From NCBI RefSeq assembly GCF_051200825.1, contig NZ_CP195158.1, forward strand, positions 2,604,001 to 2,668,000: a stretch of 64,000 bases of DNA, in the 5' to 3' direction. The translations under genes were made by a program, and so were the position numbers. The notes under the pieces are model-generated. The model ran no database searches and was not told where the DNA came from. It was given only the letters and a program-made list of their open reading frames with translations. This document shows, in pieces, positions 24,854 to 36,400 of the stretch (position 1 is the stretch's first letter; every line of letters starts with the position of its first letter). The stretch is from Formosa sp030427735 (lineage in GTDB: Bacteria > Bacteroidota > Bacteroidia > Flavobacteriales > Flavobacteriaceae).

Positions 24854-26170
24854 ATGGCAACATTTATTATAGAAGGACAGCACCAATTACAAGGCAGCAT
24901 CCAACCCCAAGGCGCTAAAAACGAAGCACTTCAAATTTTATGTGCCGTTTTACTTACAGAAGAAACTATAACTATACATAACATTCCAGATATTGTAGAC
25001 GTTAATAAACTTATAGATTTATTGCGTAATCTTGGAGTAAAAATAAACAAAATAGCTGCTGGTAGTTATACCTTTAAAGCAGACGACATCAATTTAAAAT
25101 ACTTAGAATCTGAAGCTTTTAAAGAAGATGGCAAAGGGTTAAGAGGTTCCATCATGATTGTTGGGCCATTGTTAGCCCGATTTGGCAAAGGCTATATCCC
25201 AAAACCTGGTGGCGATAAAATTGGTCGTAGACGACTAGACACCCACTTTGAAGGGTTTATAAACCTAGGCGCTACATTTAGATACAATCGTGAAGATCAC
25301 TTTTACGGTGTTGAAGCCAAAAAACTAAAAGGCACTTACATGCTTTTAGACGAAGCCTCGGTTACAGGTACTGCTAATATTGTAATGGCTGCCGTTTTAG
25401 CCGAAGGCAAAACTACCATTTACAATGCCGCTTGCGAACCTTATTTACAACAACTTTGTAAAATGCTTAACCGCATGGGCGCTAAAATATCAGGTATCGG
25501 GTCTAACTTACTTACTATAGAAGGTGTAAATACTTTGGGCGGCACCGACCACCGTATGTTACCGGACATGATCGAGATTGGAAGCTGGATAGGACTTGCT
25601 GCCATGACAAAAAGCGAATTAACCATAAAAAATGTGAGTTGGGACGATCTTGGTGTTATCCCTAACATATTCAGAAAACTTGGAATAACCGTTGAAAAAC
25701 AAGGAGACGATATTCATATTCCAGCACATACAGAAGGTTACGAAATTCAAAATTATATAGATGGCTCTATTTTAACAATCTCCGATGCACCTTGGCCTGG
25801 GTTTACACCAGACCTTTTAAGCATTATCCTGGTTGTAGCAACACAAGCTAGAGGCAGTGTATTGGTACATCAAAAAATGTTTGAAAGCCGCTTATTTTTT
25901 GTAGATAAATTAATAGATATGGGCGCTAAAATAATACTTTGCGACCCCCATAGAGCAACTGTTATTGGGCATGATTTTAAATCGAGCTTAAAAGCTACAA
26001 CCATGACGTCGCCAGATATTAGAGCTGGAGTATCCTTATTAATAGCAGCATTATCTGCTAAAGGTACTTCTACCATACATAATATAGAACAGATAGATCG
26101 TGGTTACGAAAATATTGATGAACGTTTACGAGCTATTGGTGCTAAAATCACGCGATTAGATTCCAACTAA
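24854..26170 (+). CDS. murA: UDP-N-acetylglucosamine 1-carboxyvinyltransferase (MurA)
   Basis: A 438-residue EPSP-synthase-fold enzyme that transfers enolpyruvate from PEP to UDP-GlcNAc in the first committed step of peptidoglycan synthesis. PQGAKNEALQIL (18-29) contains the conserved Lys and Asn. The active-site loop reads KPGGDKIGRRRLD; D121 occupies the place of the usual Cys (C115 in E. coli). Asp at this position is active in other bacteria and gives intrinsic insensitivity to fosfomycin. Length and C-terminal motifs (SPDIRAGVSLLIAAL) are normal. It is co-transcribed with DUF4290 and ends at a terminator at 26199-26243. Confidence 0.95.
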   Translation: MATFIIEGQHQLQGSIQPQGAKNEALQILCAVLLTEETITIHNIPDIVDVNKLIDLLRNLGVKINKIAAGSYTFKADDINLKYLESEAFKEDGKGLRGSIMIVGPLLARFGKGYIPKPGGDKIGRRRLDTHFEGFINLGATFRYNREDHFYGVEAKKLKGTYMLLDEASVTGTANIVMAAVLAEGKTTIYNAACEPYLQQLCKMLNRMGAKISGIGSNLLTIEGVNTLGGTDHRMLPDMIEIGSWIGLAAMTKSELTIKNVSWDDLGVIPNIFRKLGITVEKQGDDIHIPAHTEGYEIQNYIDGSILTISDAPWPGFTPDLLSIILVVATQARGSVLVHQKMFESRLFFVDKLIDMGAKIILCDPHRATVIGHDFKSSLKATTMTSPDIRAGVSLLIAALSAKGTSTIHNIEQIDRGYENIDERLRAIGAKITRLDSN

Positions 26171-26198
26171 ACGTACAATATTTTTTAAACATCAAACA

Positions 26199-26243
26199 AA
26201 AAACATCCGATAAGCTTTTTTAGATAGTTTATCGGATGTTTTT
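26199..26243. terminator. Bidirectional terminator between murA and a convergent gene
   Basis: A 15-bp perfect stem (26199-26213 / 26229-26243) with a 15-nt loop is flanked by A and T runs, serving both convergent genes. Confidence 0.82.
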
Positions 26244-26247
26244 TTAG

Positions 26248-26784
26248 TTATATATTGGGTTCTGTATCTAAAGCAGCTTGTAACTTATCGTACATAATCT
26301 GTTCTTTTTCACTAAAACGTACCCCTCCAAAACCTAGAAAACCACCTTCTTTTGCGGCATTAGCCACATGGTCTGCTATTTCTAATAACCAATGTTTATA
26401 TTCCTTGACTACATTAGGCGTTTCTTTAGCTTCTAAAATGCTAATCACTTCTGTGCATTCCATAAGCACTGCATCGGCAAGCTCTTCTGGTGTTTTTATT
26501 TGGTAACTATTAATTTTATGCATCAGTCTAGCGCGTTGTGCTTTTGCACTTTCTATAGCTTCAGAACTTGTATCGGTTTCTGCATCGGGTACAATAGCGT
26601 TTATTACAGGATTGTCTTTATACGATTTTCGACCATCCAAAAAACTCTCAACAGTCGCCAACATTTCCTTGCCCGTACCTATTAAACCGCTACTTCCCGC
26701 ACCCGCCATAATACTACCTATAAGCTGGGGTATGGTTGCAATTTTTTCCCATTCGTCTGTACTATATTGCGCTAATTTTTCCAT
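26248..26784 (-). CDS. Conserved hypothetical protein
   Basis: A 178-residue mostly helical cytoplasmic protein I cannot place. It starts MEKLAQYSTDEWEKI and has a small glycine-rich patch (AGAGSSGLIGTGKEM, about 28-42) that resembles but does not meet a P-loop. A helical segment (about 90-145) and a second glycine-rich turn near the end (EGGFLGFGGVRFSEKE) follow. No signal peptide or membrane segment is seen. It stands alone, convergent with murA. Confidence 0.65.
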   Translation of the reverse strand: MEKLAQYSTDEWEKIATIPQLIGSIMAGAGSSGLIGTGKEMLATVESFLDGRKSYKDNPVINAIVPDAETDTSSEAIESAKAQRARLMHKINSYQIKTPEELADAVLMECTEVISILEAKETPNVVKEYKHWLLEIADHVANAAKEGGFLGFGGVRFSEKEQIMYDKLQAALDTEPNI

Positions 26785-27340
26785 AATATTAGTTTATTAA
26801 AATTCCATTCTTAAGTTACAAACTTTAACTACACGTCTATATTAAGGAACTATTAAAATTAATTTCAGTGATTTCATTAAATAAATTTATTGTATCACTT
26901 ACACAAAAAACGAATCGCATGTAGTAAAAAGTATTAAAAAAATTGACTTTACTACTTTTAGAAGATTCAATTTTGCCCTACAAAAATTAACCAATAACTA
27001 AGCAATTAGCGTTTTTAACAGTTTTATGGCAATCAAAACCCAAAAAAAGCGGCTATTTTTATCATATTTCAAACGTTTTCACTTTTTGTAATTGTTAAAA
27101 ATATGTTAAAGACATTTCATGCGTTTTAGGCAATATTTGTAGTAATAGCGTGGCTTCTGTTAATATTAACATAATATTAAATATGTGTTAGCTGTTAAAA
27201 TTATGACAAAAATCATAATTTCTATACAACAACCTATCGTATATTTGATAGTGTAATTAACAAGCAAAACAAGACGCTAACTATTTAAGCATCAGTATTG
27301 TTAATTAATTACAATAAAAATAATTCAAAAACATACGATT
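26785..27340 (+). promoter_or_regulatory. Upstream region of the YceI cluster
   Basis: 556 bp with no supported gene. A -7 box TATATTTG at 27240-27247 gives a leader of about 85 nt to the YceI ATG at 27341; no TTG is visible at -33. The rest (26785-27230) is AT-rich, without clear repeats or hairpins. Confidence 0.5.
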
Positions 27341-27928
27341 ATGAAAACTACAAAAGGAATTAAGGCCTTTTTGCCTGCTATGCTTATTGCGCTTTTAGTT
27401 TTACCACTAAGCATGTTTGCCCAATCTTTAACCCTAAACAATTCAGATTCTAAACTATCGGTTTTTGGAACTTCGAGTTTACACGACTGGGAAGAAGTAG
27501 CCGAACAGCAAAAAGGGAGCATCTCTATCGACAAAACTGGCGACACCCCTACACTATCTGCTTTAACTATAGAAATTGTAGCAGAGAGCTTAAAAAGTGG
27601 CAAATCGGGGATGGATAAAAACACTTACAAAGCATTAAAAACTTCTAAATTTAAAACCATTACTTTTAAATTAAGCGAAACTACAGCTATTTCGGCTGCC
27701 GGAAACAATGCGTACAAGGTAAGTGCCAAAGGCGATTTAACCATAGCTGGCGTTACTAAAAATGTACCATTAAATTTCACCCTAACAACAAGTGGCAATA
27801 CCGTAACACTTAAAGGCGAAAAATCGTTTAAAATGTCTGAATTTAAAATAGACCCGCCAACAGCTATGTTTGGCACTATTACTACTGGAGACGAAGTTAA
27901 AATCACTTTCAATACTGTATTTAAATAA
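27341..27928 (+). CDS. YceI family periplasmic protein
   Basis: A 195-residue exported protein (signal peptide to about 28, SMFAQ) with one YceI lipocalin-like beta barrel. Motifs: SKLSVFGTSSLHDWEE, FKTITFKL, VSAKGDLTIAGVTKNVPL and MSEFKIDPPTAMFGTITTGDEV. Family members bind isoprenoid-type lipids in the periplasm; the ligand here is unknown. It is first in a three-gene rightward cluster with an outer membrane barrel protein and a second YceI-like protein. Confidence 0.9.
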   Translation: MKTTKGIKAFLPAMLIALLVLPLSMFAQSLTLNNSDSKLSVFGTSSLHDWEEVAEQQKGSISIDKTGDTPTLSALTIEIVAESLKSGKSGMDKNTYKALKTSKFKTITFKLSETTAISAAGNNAYKVSAKGDLTIAGVTKNVPLNFTLTTSGNTVTLKGEKSFKMSEFKIDPPTAMFGTITTGDEVKITFNTVFK

Positions 27929-27959
27929 AAAAGATAATTAATCTAAAATTGAATTAAAC

Positions 27960-29252
27960 ATGACACAATTTTACAAATCATTCGTAATTGCTTTAATATG
28001 TCTTGCTGGAGCAAGTATGTATGCGCAAAATGACAGGCATATCGATAATTATAGATATCCAGACCAAAGAGGTATAAATGTATTTGAAGACCCAAAAGAT
28101 ACCATCTAGACCTTCGAGAAAATTAAAGTTAGAATGGGTGGTTCTTTTGCATTACAATTTCAAGCCTTAGAGCACGAAAATTCTGGTATGGTACCATTAG
28201 GAGAAATAGGATACAACTTTAACCTTCCTACAGCAAACTTAGATTTAGATGTGGCTTTAGCGCCAGGCGTTAGAATGCATTTAAGAACTTATCTATCATC
28301 GCGTCACCACCCAGAACCTTATGTAAAAGGCGGTTATTTTCAAGTAGATGGCTTAGATTTCATTAAACCAGGTCTGTTAGAAAATGTTATGAAATACACC
28401 ACTATTAGAGTTGGACAAATGGAAAACAACTATGGTGATGCCCACTTTAGAAGAACAGACAATGCCCAAGCCATTTACAACCCATTTGTAGGCAACTTAA
28501 TTATGGATTCGTTTACTACAGAAATTGGTGCAGAACTTTACTACCAACGTAACGGATTTATAAGCATGATAGGTGTAACCAACGGTAAATTAAACCAATC
28601 GGTTACCGAAGGTGGCAATGGCAAAACTGGAGGTGCCTCGTTATTAGCAAAATTAGGTTACGACAAACAAGTAACTGAAGATATTAGAGTACGTTTAACA
28701 GGATCGTTATACAACACAGGGTATGTACCTAGCTTATACCTTTACAGTGCAGACCGAGCTGGTTCTAGATATTACAGCGTAATGGAAGCTCCTGGTTCTA
28801 GCGGATTTAGATCTGGACGTTACAATCCAGATTTTAAAAACAGTGTTACTGCTTTCATGATTAATCCATTTGTAAAGTTTAAAGGTTTAGAGTTCTTTGG
28901 TACTTTAGAAAGTGCTTCAGGAGCTACAAATAGCAGCGTGAGCGACGACGGTACAATCATCCCTAGAAAAGAAGGAAAAACACAACAGTATGCTGGAGAG
29001 CTAATCTACAGATTTGGTCAGAACGAGAACTTTTATGTAGGCGGGCGTTACAACTTAGTAGACTCTCAATACGATGATAGAGACGACATTTCTATTCAAA
29101 GATTCCAAGCGAGTGCTGGTTGGTTTATGACTAAAAATATTTTAGCTAAATTAGAGTACGTAACACAAACTTACGACGGGTATACAGAATCTAGCATCTT
29201 CAACGATGGTAAATTTGATGGTGTAATGTTCGAAGCCGTTATTAGTTTCTAA
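27960..29252 (+). pseudogene. Outer membrane beta-barrel (porin-like) protein with in-frame amber stop
   Basis: The ATG at 27960 gives a clear signal peptide (FVIALICLAGASMYAQ) and continues to FEDPKDTI, where TAG at 28107-28109 interrupts codon 50. The same frame runs on for 380 residues to 29252, with alternating beta-strand patterns and a C-terminal FEAVISF typical of outer membrane barrels (GYNFNLPTANLDLDVALAPG, TTIRVGQMENNYGDAHFRRT). An internal ATG at 28134 would lack a signal peptide, so it cannot rescue export. TGG to TAG is the simplest origin. The barrel is otherwise intact, so the change is recent, a sequencing error, or suppressed. Substrate unknown; the YceI genes either side suggest a lipid or small hydrophobic ligand (inference). 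Confidence 0.72.
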
Positions 29253-29265
29253 AACCAAATACAAC

Positions 29266-29850
29266 ATGCTAAAAAAGTATCTGCTTATTTTATTGATAAT
29301 TCTATGCGGCTCTTGTTTTAAAACACAAAGTCAAAACACAGCAAAAATTCATATTCAGCCCAGCAGTGTATTATCAATAAAAGGCAGTACTAACATTAAT
29401 AAATTTACCTGTAAGTTCAATACTGCTGTTTTAAAAGGCGAAAGCACCGTGCATTATACCGTTGAAGAAAACGATATTATTTTTTCGGAAGCCACTTTAA
29501 TCCTTAAAAACGATTGTTTCGATTGCGGAAAAAAAATGATTACAAAAGATTTTCGCGAATTGATAAAAGCTGAAACTTACCCAGAAATTACATTAACTTT
29601 AAAAGCACTAAAACCATCGAAAACAGAACCAAACATCACCTACGCCCTAATAGATTTTGATATTGCGGGCGTTACCCAAAGCTATAAAATACCAATGGCT
29701 ATAGAAACAGAAAATGTTATTAAAGCCTCGGGAGCACTCAGTTTGAATATTAGAGATTTTAATCTGGAAAACCCTAAAAAAGCTTTTGGTTTAATAAAAA
29801 TAGACGATGTTGTAACTATTTTGTTTGAATTAGACATTACAATGGTCTAG
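29266..29850 (+). CDS. YceI-like exported protein
   Basis: A 194-residue protein with a signal sequence (LLILLIILCGSC), either lipidated at C17 or cut after QSQ. A YceI-like barrel follows (VLSIKGSTNINKFTCKF, YPEITLTLKAL, VTQSYKIPMAI, LNIRDFNLENPKKAFGLIKI). It is diverged from the first YceI gene and carries a CFDC pair (83-86). It starts 14 nt after the barrel gene and ends at the terminator 29877-29915. Confidence 0.82.
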   Translation: MLKKYLLILLIILCGSCFKTQSQNTAKIHIQPSSVLSIKGSTNINKFTCKFNTAVLKGESTVHYTVEENDIIFSEATLILKNDCFDCGKKMITKDFRELIKAETYPEITLTLKALKPSKTEPNITYALIDFDIAGVTQSYKIPMAIETENVIKASGALSLNIRDFNLENPKKAFGLIKIDDVVTILFELDITMV

Positions 29851-29876
29851 CGTTTTTAAAGTTAATTCTAAAATGG

Positions 29877-29915
29877 CACCCTCTTCTTATTTTTAAGAAG
29901 AGGGTGTTATTTTTA
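29877..29915 (+). terminator. Terminator of the YceI cluster
   Basis: A 13-bp stem CACCCTCTTCTTA / TAAGAAGAGGGTG with loop TTTT, followed by TTATTTTT. Confidence 0.85.
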
Positions 29916-30486
29916 AACATACCTGGCTAAGCAACTAAAAAACATGTTCCTATATTCTCAATTCAAAAAAGAGATACTATTCTGTTTGGCATGTGCTATA
30001 CTATACACCTAAAAATCTCTTTATAAACTCTTACAAGCTTAAACACTAAAATTAAGAAAATTAGCCCTATTTTGTAACTACATAGGGTTTAGTTTGCGAT
30101 TCATCGATTAATTTTGATATCCACTAGTAATTATAATTATTTTATACTCAATCCTTCCCAAAAGGATTTTCAGATTAATAGCGCATTTTTAAAACATTTA
30201 GTAATTCATAACACAACTAGTATTATGATTCGGATATTTTGCGCATTACCCTTTAGTGTACAGCAGGTACTAATCTTATTTTTTCAGACTTCAACAATTT
30301 GCTACAAAAGTACCAAGCAACTTACTACGCACGCATTTTATACCATTCATTCATACTCATCAAAAATCCGCAGGGTGTTTAAAAACCAATATAACACCAG
30401 TGCACAAACCTCAGCAATTTTAAACAGCAACACTTTAGTATTGCCTGCCATTTGCAACAACCATACTAACCTGACCCTGACCAACC
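29916..30486. other. Long upstream region of the giant adhesin gene
   Basis: 571 bp with no supported gene. A 126-codon frame (30114-30494) covers much of it, but its translation has no recognisable domain and it overlaps the next gene's start by 8 nt, so I treat it as non-coding. Near-miss -7 boxes (TATTTTG, TAGTTTG) occur but no full promoter is evident. It may be a long 5' leader. Confidence 0.4.
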
Positions 30487-33400
30487 ATGTATAACGTTAC
30501 TATTTTAAACATCTCGTATTCTTTTTTAAACACTGTTTGGCACCACGTAAACACTTTACTAAAGCCTGCTAAATCTAAATTTTTCCTTTTTGGAATGGCG
30601 CTTTGTATGTTTGTACTAAACGTTCAAGGGCAAGAAACCTTTACAGACAACACTGATAATGGTTCTGAAACTTGGCCCGTACCAGCCGGAGTATCTTCTG
30701 TTACAGTACAATTGTGGGGTGCTGGCGGTGCTGGAGGTGGCTGCCAAAACAATAATGATGCTGGATCAGGCGGCGGCGGCGGCGGATATACTGCTATAAC
30801 CCTTAACGTCTTACCCGGGCAGATAATCAACTACCAAATAGGTAGCGGTGGTGTTGGAGACACTAACGATGGTGAAGATGGAGAAAACTCAACACTAAGC
30901 CATAGTAATTCTTCAACCTCTTTAACTGCATTCGGTGGAGATGGCGGGCAACAAGATGACAGTAATAATATCCCTGGAGGAACTGGAGGACCAGCGACTG
31001 GGGGCACCACTAATATAAGTGGACAAAATGGATCTAATGGAGGAGGAACTACTGGAGGTAACGGAGGTAATGCTGGAAACACAAGTAATACTGGTGGAGC
31101 CGGAAATAACAATGGCAGTGGTGATGACGGTATAATACCTGGCGGTGGCGGCGGTGGCGGGGAACAGTTTTTCGGCGTCGATCAATCTGGAGGAAATGGA
31201 GGAAATGGGCAACTCATCATTACCTACACCATTAACCTAACCCCTACCATCACCAATTTATCCGCTACCAATATCTGCGAAGGCGAATCGCTTACCATAA
31301 CGGGTACAAATTTTACAGGAGCTACCGCAGTAACTATAGGTGGTACCAACGTAAGCAATTATACCGTAAACTCCAACACACAAATAACAGCCACTGTCGG
31401 TTCTGGAAGCACAGGAGCAGTGCAAGTTACTACGGTAGGAGGCACTGCATCTAGCGCACAATCTGTAACCGTAAATACGCTATCGGGAGCACCTACAACC
31501 ATAACAGGAACTACAAGTATTTGTACCGTTGGTGGTACTACCACCCTGCAAGCCCAAGGCGGTAGCGCTGGCACTAATGCGCAAGTGGTATGGTACCAAA
31601 ATGCCGTTGGAGGCACTCCAGTAGACACAGGTAATAGCATTACGGTATCTCCAACTACCACTACAACCTATTATGCCCGTTACGAAGGCGATTGTAACAC
31701 TACTACAGCTGTGTCTGCAGAGGTTATAGTAGCCCCAATAGCAGCAGCAGGCGCATTAACAACCGGAGCTACAACAGTGTGTCAAGGCCAAACCGGTGTG
31801 GTTTACACTATAGACCCCATTACCAATGCTACGAGTTACGAATGGACAGTACCTTCGGGAGCAACCATAACTTCTACACCGCCTTACACCAATAGTATTT
31901 CTGTAAACTATTCTGCCAGCGCCTCAACAGGTAACCTAACTGTAAGAGGTGTTAACAGTACTTGTCCTGCTGGCCAAGCACTAACGCAAGTAATTACTGT
32001 AAACACATTATCTACTGCACCAACCGCAATAGCAGTACAAGGTGGCGGTGCAAGTGCCATCTGTAGTGGCGAAAACATCAATTTAACGGTTTCTGGAGGT
32101 ACTTTAGGTACTAATGCAGAACCGCAATGGTCTACAGACAATTGTAGTAATACTTCCTTTTCTAATGCACAATCTATTACTGTAAACCCAACGACAACCA
32201 CTACGTATTACGTAAAATATGTCGGCGATTGTAACGAAACAGCATGTATTTCAATAACTGTAACGGTAGGACAACCTTTAGGTACTCCCACAAATTTAAC
32301 AGGAACCACCGAAGTCTGTCAAGGCCAAACCAATGTTACCTATACGGTAGATCCTATAGCCAATGCCACCGACTATACTTGGCAAGTACCAACAGGAGCA
32401 ACTATTACTTCTGGAGCCAACACCAATAGCATTACTGTAAATTATAGTACTACCGCAGTTTCAGGAAACGTTACCGTTACCGGTAGTAACGATGAATGTG
32501 GAGACAGTTCTGTAGCATCATTGGCCGTAACTGTTAATGAATTAACCGTAGCACCAACTTTTGAATCGCCTACCGATGTGGTTTGCGATGGCGATAGCGT
32601 AACTTATACCGTTACCGAAATTACCGATGCAGCGTCTTATAATTGGACCGTGCCAACGGGAGCAACTATTACTTCTGGAAACAACACAAACAGCATTACT
32701 GTCGATTTTTCTGGAGCAGTAAGTGGCGATATTTCCGTTAGTGGCCAAAATGCCTGCGGATCAGGTAATACAACAACGCTACCCATTACCGTAAATACCA
32801 TTCCAGAAAATGCAGGCGCCATAAGTGGCCCAAATACCGTATGCCCTGGCGATACTGCCGTGGAATATTCTATTGCAGCCATAAGCAATGCAAGTTCGTA
32901 TGTTTGGTCTATTTCTAATGCATCTGCAACCATAATAGAAAGCGGCTCTGATACTAATGCCATAGCCATAAACATTTCTTCAACACCATTAAGCGATTTC
33001 ATCATTTCGGTAGTTGGCGAAAATGATTGCGGTGTAAGCGCAGTAATTTCTGAATTTACAGTTAATTTAAACCAAGAATCTGTTGCTCCTACAACCATTA
33101 CCCCAACTGTAAGTAACATTATATGTGAAGACACCTCTACAACACTTACCGTATCGGGAGGCAGTTTAGGTACAGATGCTTCTATAGAATGGTTTACAGA
33201 TTCCTGCGGAGGCACTCCCGCAGGAACAGGCGCAAGCATTACGGTATCTCCTACCTCAAACACGACCTATTTTGCACGCTATACAGGCACCTGTAACACA
33301 ACCGACTGTGCGCAAATAGACATTATAATAGATCCAAAACCATTGGCTGCCGGAACAATTACAGGAACCAATGTTGTTTGTCAAGGAGAAACTAACGTAC

Positions 33401-36400
33401 AATATAGCGTACCGAGTATAGATTATGCTACGAATTACATTTGGACATTACCTCCTGGAGCCACTATAGTTTCTGGAGATGGTACCAACACCATACTTGT
33501 AAATTACGACATTTCCGCTAGCTCTGGCGCGATAACGGTTCAAGGTGAAAACGATTGTGGTACAGGAACCCTATCTGCAAACTATCCCGTAACCGTAAAC
33601 ATTACCCCTTATATACCCAATAACTATAACGAAACAGTATGTAGTGGAGAATCTTTTAATTTTACACCACCTAACGGAGGTGGTAATACAGTACCTCCAG
33701 GAACAACGTACTCGTGGACCATACCAACCAATATGAATGGCGTTACTGGCGCGACATCAGGCACAAACGAAAATAGCTTCAATCAAACTTTAATCAATCA
33801 AACAGGGAGTCCGCAAACCGTAGTGTATCAGGTTACAGCACAAACAGGAGGATGTTCGGCATCTGTTTTCGAAATTTTACTCACAATAAATCCGCAACCT
33901 ATCGTTTCGGGAACACCTACAACACAAACAACATGTTCTGGAGCGCCTATAAATACTATTAGCTTTACCGAAGAGTCTGGAATTTCTGGTGCCATCGACT
34001 TCATCTGGTCCAGAGATAATACAGCAAATGTTACAGGTACACCTACTAGTGGTAATAGTAGTACTATAAATGTTACCTTAAACAATACCACAAACACACA
34101 ACAAACCGTTATATTTTCTGTAACAGCAATTTCCGAAAACGGCTGTGAATCGCCTCCTTTTAGTGTAGAAGTGTTAGTAAACCCAACGCCTACAGTTATT
34201 GCAACACCTGCTACGCAAACCATCTGTTCGGAAGAAAATATTACCGAAATTATATTATCAAACCCAAATAATGTTACAGGACCTGTAAATTACAGTTGGA
34301 CAAGAGATAATAACACTAACATTACAGGAATTGCAAATGGTAGCGGAAATTCCATAACGGGACAACTTACAAATACTACTAACACCCCACAAACCACAAC
34401 TTTTACCATAACTGCAGAAGCGAGCGATTGTTCTTCGGCCACGACTACAGCTACGGTAACTGTAAACCCAAAACCAATTTTATCGGTTAATATAGATGAA
34501 CAAGAGGTTTGTGGTAATTCCACAATAGCAAACATAGTGGCAGGTAGCAACCTAAGTGGTACATCTTTTTCATGGACACGAAACGATGTTACTGGTCTAT
34601 CAGGAATTCCAACCAGCGGAAATGGAGCCACTATTTCGGGTACATTTATAAACAATACCAACACTACACTTACCACTACTTTTACCATTACAGGAACGCG
34701 AAATGGTTGTTCGGAAAGTATCACTTCTCAAGTGAATATTAAACCAACTCCACTTATCGTAGCCACACCTAATACGCAGGCCATTTGTGATGATGATTCC
34801 TTCTCTATAAACTTAAGCTCAAGCAATAATGTCTCTGGAACCACTTACAGCTGGACACGAGATAAAACATCGGAAGTAACGGGAATAGCTGCTTCAGGAG
34901 CTGGCAGCCCCATAACCGCAAGCTTAAGCAACAACACAACCACAACACAAACAGTCACTTTTACTATAACAGCGACTGCAGATGGCTGTAGTTCTACTTC
35001 TACAGCAACGGTTGATGTGTATGCGCCTTTAATTGCGCCTGTAATTTCTGAAAGTCAGGCTGTTTGCTTTTTAGCTGCACCTTCTCTATTAGAAATAACA
35101 AACTCAAATCTAGGTGGATCTGGAAATTATAGTTATCAATGGCAAAGAAAAATTACTGAAACTGCTGCTTGGGAGAATATTGCAGGAGCTACCGACAGTT
35201 CTTACCAACCAGGTTTAGTTACGCAAAATTATTTCTACCAACTTATAATAACTGATGAATGTGGAACAGTAACAAGTAACACTGTCTTTGTACAAGTAAT
35301 TGCGAATATTGGATTCACTTTTACGCTTACAGGAATACCTAATACTGAAATTTGTCCTGAAACTATTTTTACTCCAGGAATTAGTTCTGTACATGTTGGA
35401 AGTTCGGCCGTTCGCTATTCTTGGACATCTGATTCTGACTTCATCTCTCCTTCATCTGGTGGACCTATGGGAAATACAGGCCCAGGAGTACCATTTGATT
35501 GGCTACCACTTTTTAGGACTTCTTCTGCAAACATAGGACCTTTAACGGTTCAAAATAATACGAATGAAACGGTAACTACCCAAATCAGGATAAAACCAAG
35601 TGTATACAACTATGCCGATAATAACCCAACTGAATCTGATTTCATTTGTGATATTTCAGAGCAAGTTATAGATATCACCATCAGACCTACTCCAATAGCC
35701 TATGCAACAGCTGCGGCAAACAGTATTTGTAGTGACAGCAGTGCCGATATAGAAATTACTGGTAATATAACAGATGCCCCAATGCAATTTAGCTGGACAC
35801 GTACCACCCCTAGCGGTATTACGGGAGCTACTAATGGAAACTCTGGAAATATAGCGGCGGGTTCTGATTATGTTATTGATAATGAATTAACAAACACCAC
35901 AGGCTCTCCTATAAGTGTTACCTACACCATTACTCCAACTTCTAACGGCTGTACAGGAACTCCAATAACGTATACTATTACGGTTGGTCCTACAGTAACG
36001 TCTGGAACTATTGCCGCTAACCAAACCATTTGTAATGGTGGCGATCCTGTTGCCTTTACACAAACTGTTGCTGCAACAGGCTCTAATTTAAGCTACCAAT
36101 GGGAAAGCAGTACAGACAACGTTACATTTACTGCCATTACGGGAGCAACAGGAGTTACTTACGATGCGCCTTCTGGATTAACAGCGTCTACCTGGTACCG
36201 CCGAGTTGTAAGCACTACAGTAAATGGTTTTACATGTTCTGAAGTCCCAACAGCATCTATTTTCGTTGCCGTAAACACTTTTGACCCTGGATCTGTTTCT
36301 GGAAATCAAACCATTTGTTCTGGAGATACACCAACTAGCTTAGGCAGTGTAAACGCATCTAGCAGTAATTCGGGAACAACATTTAATTACAATTGGCAAA

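Noticed and set aside
26248..26784. P-loop NTPase reading of the glycine-rich AGAGSSGLIGTGKEM segment
   Set aside because: The spacing does not meet GxxxxGK[ST] followed by a proper Walker B, so no ATPase claim is made.
30114..30494. 126-codon frame upstream of the giant gene
   Set aside because: No domain, odd composition, no promoter or start signal, and an 8-nt overlap with the next gene; more likely leader sequence.
30624..31661. Long minus-strand frames rich in Pro inside the giant gene
   Set aside because: They are antisense shadows of the Gly/Thr-rich repeat coding and track its codon bias.
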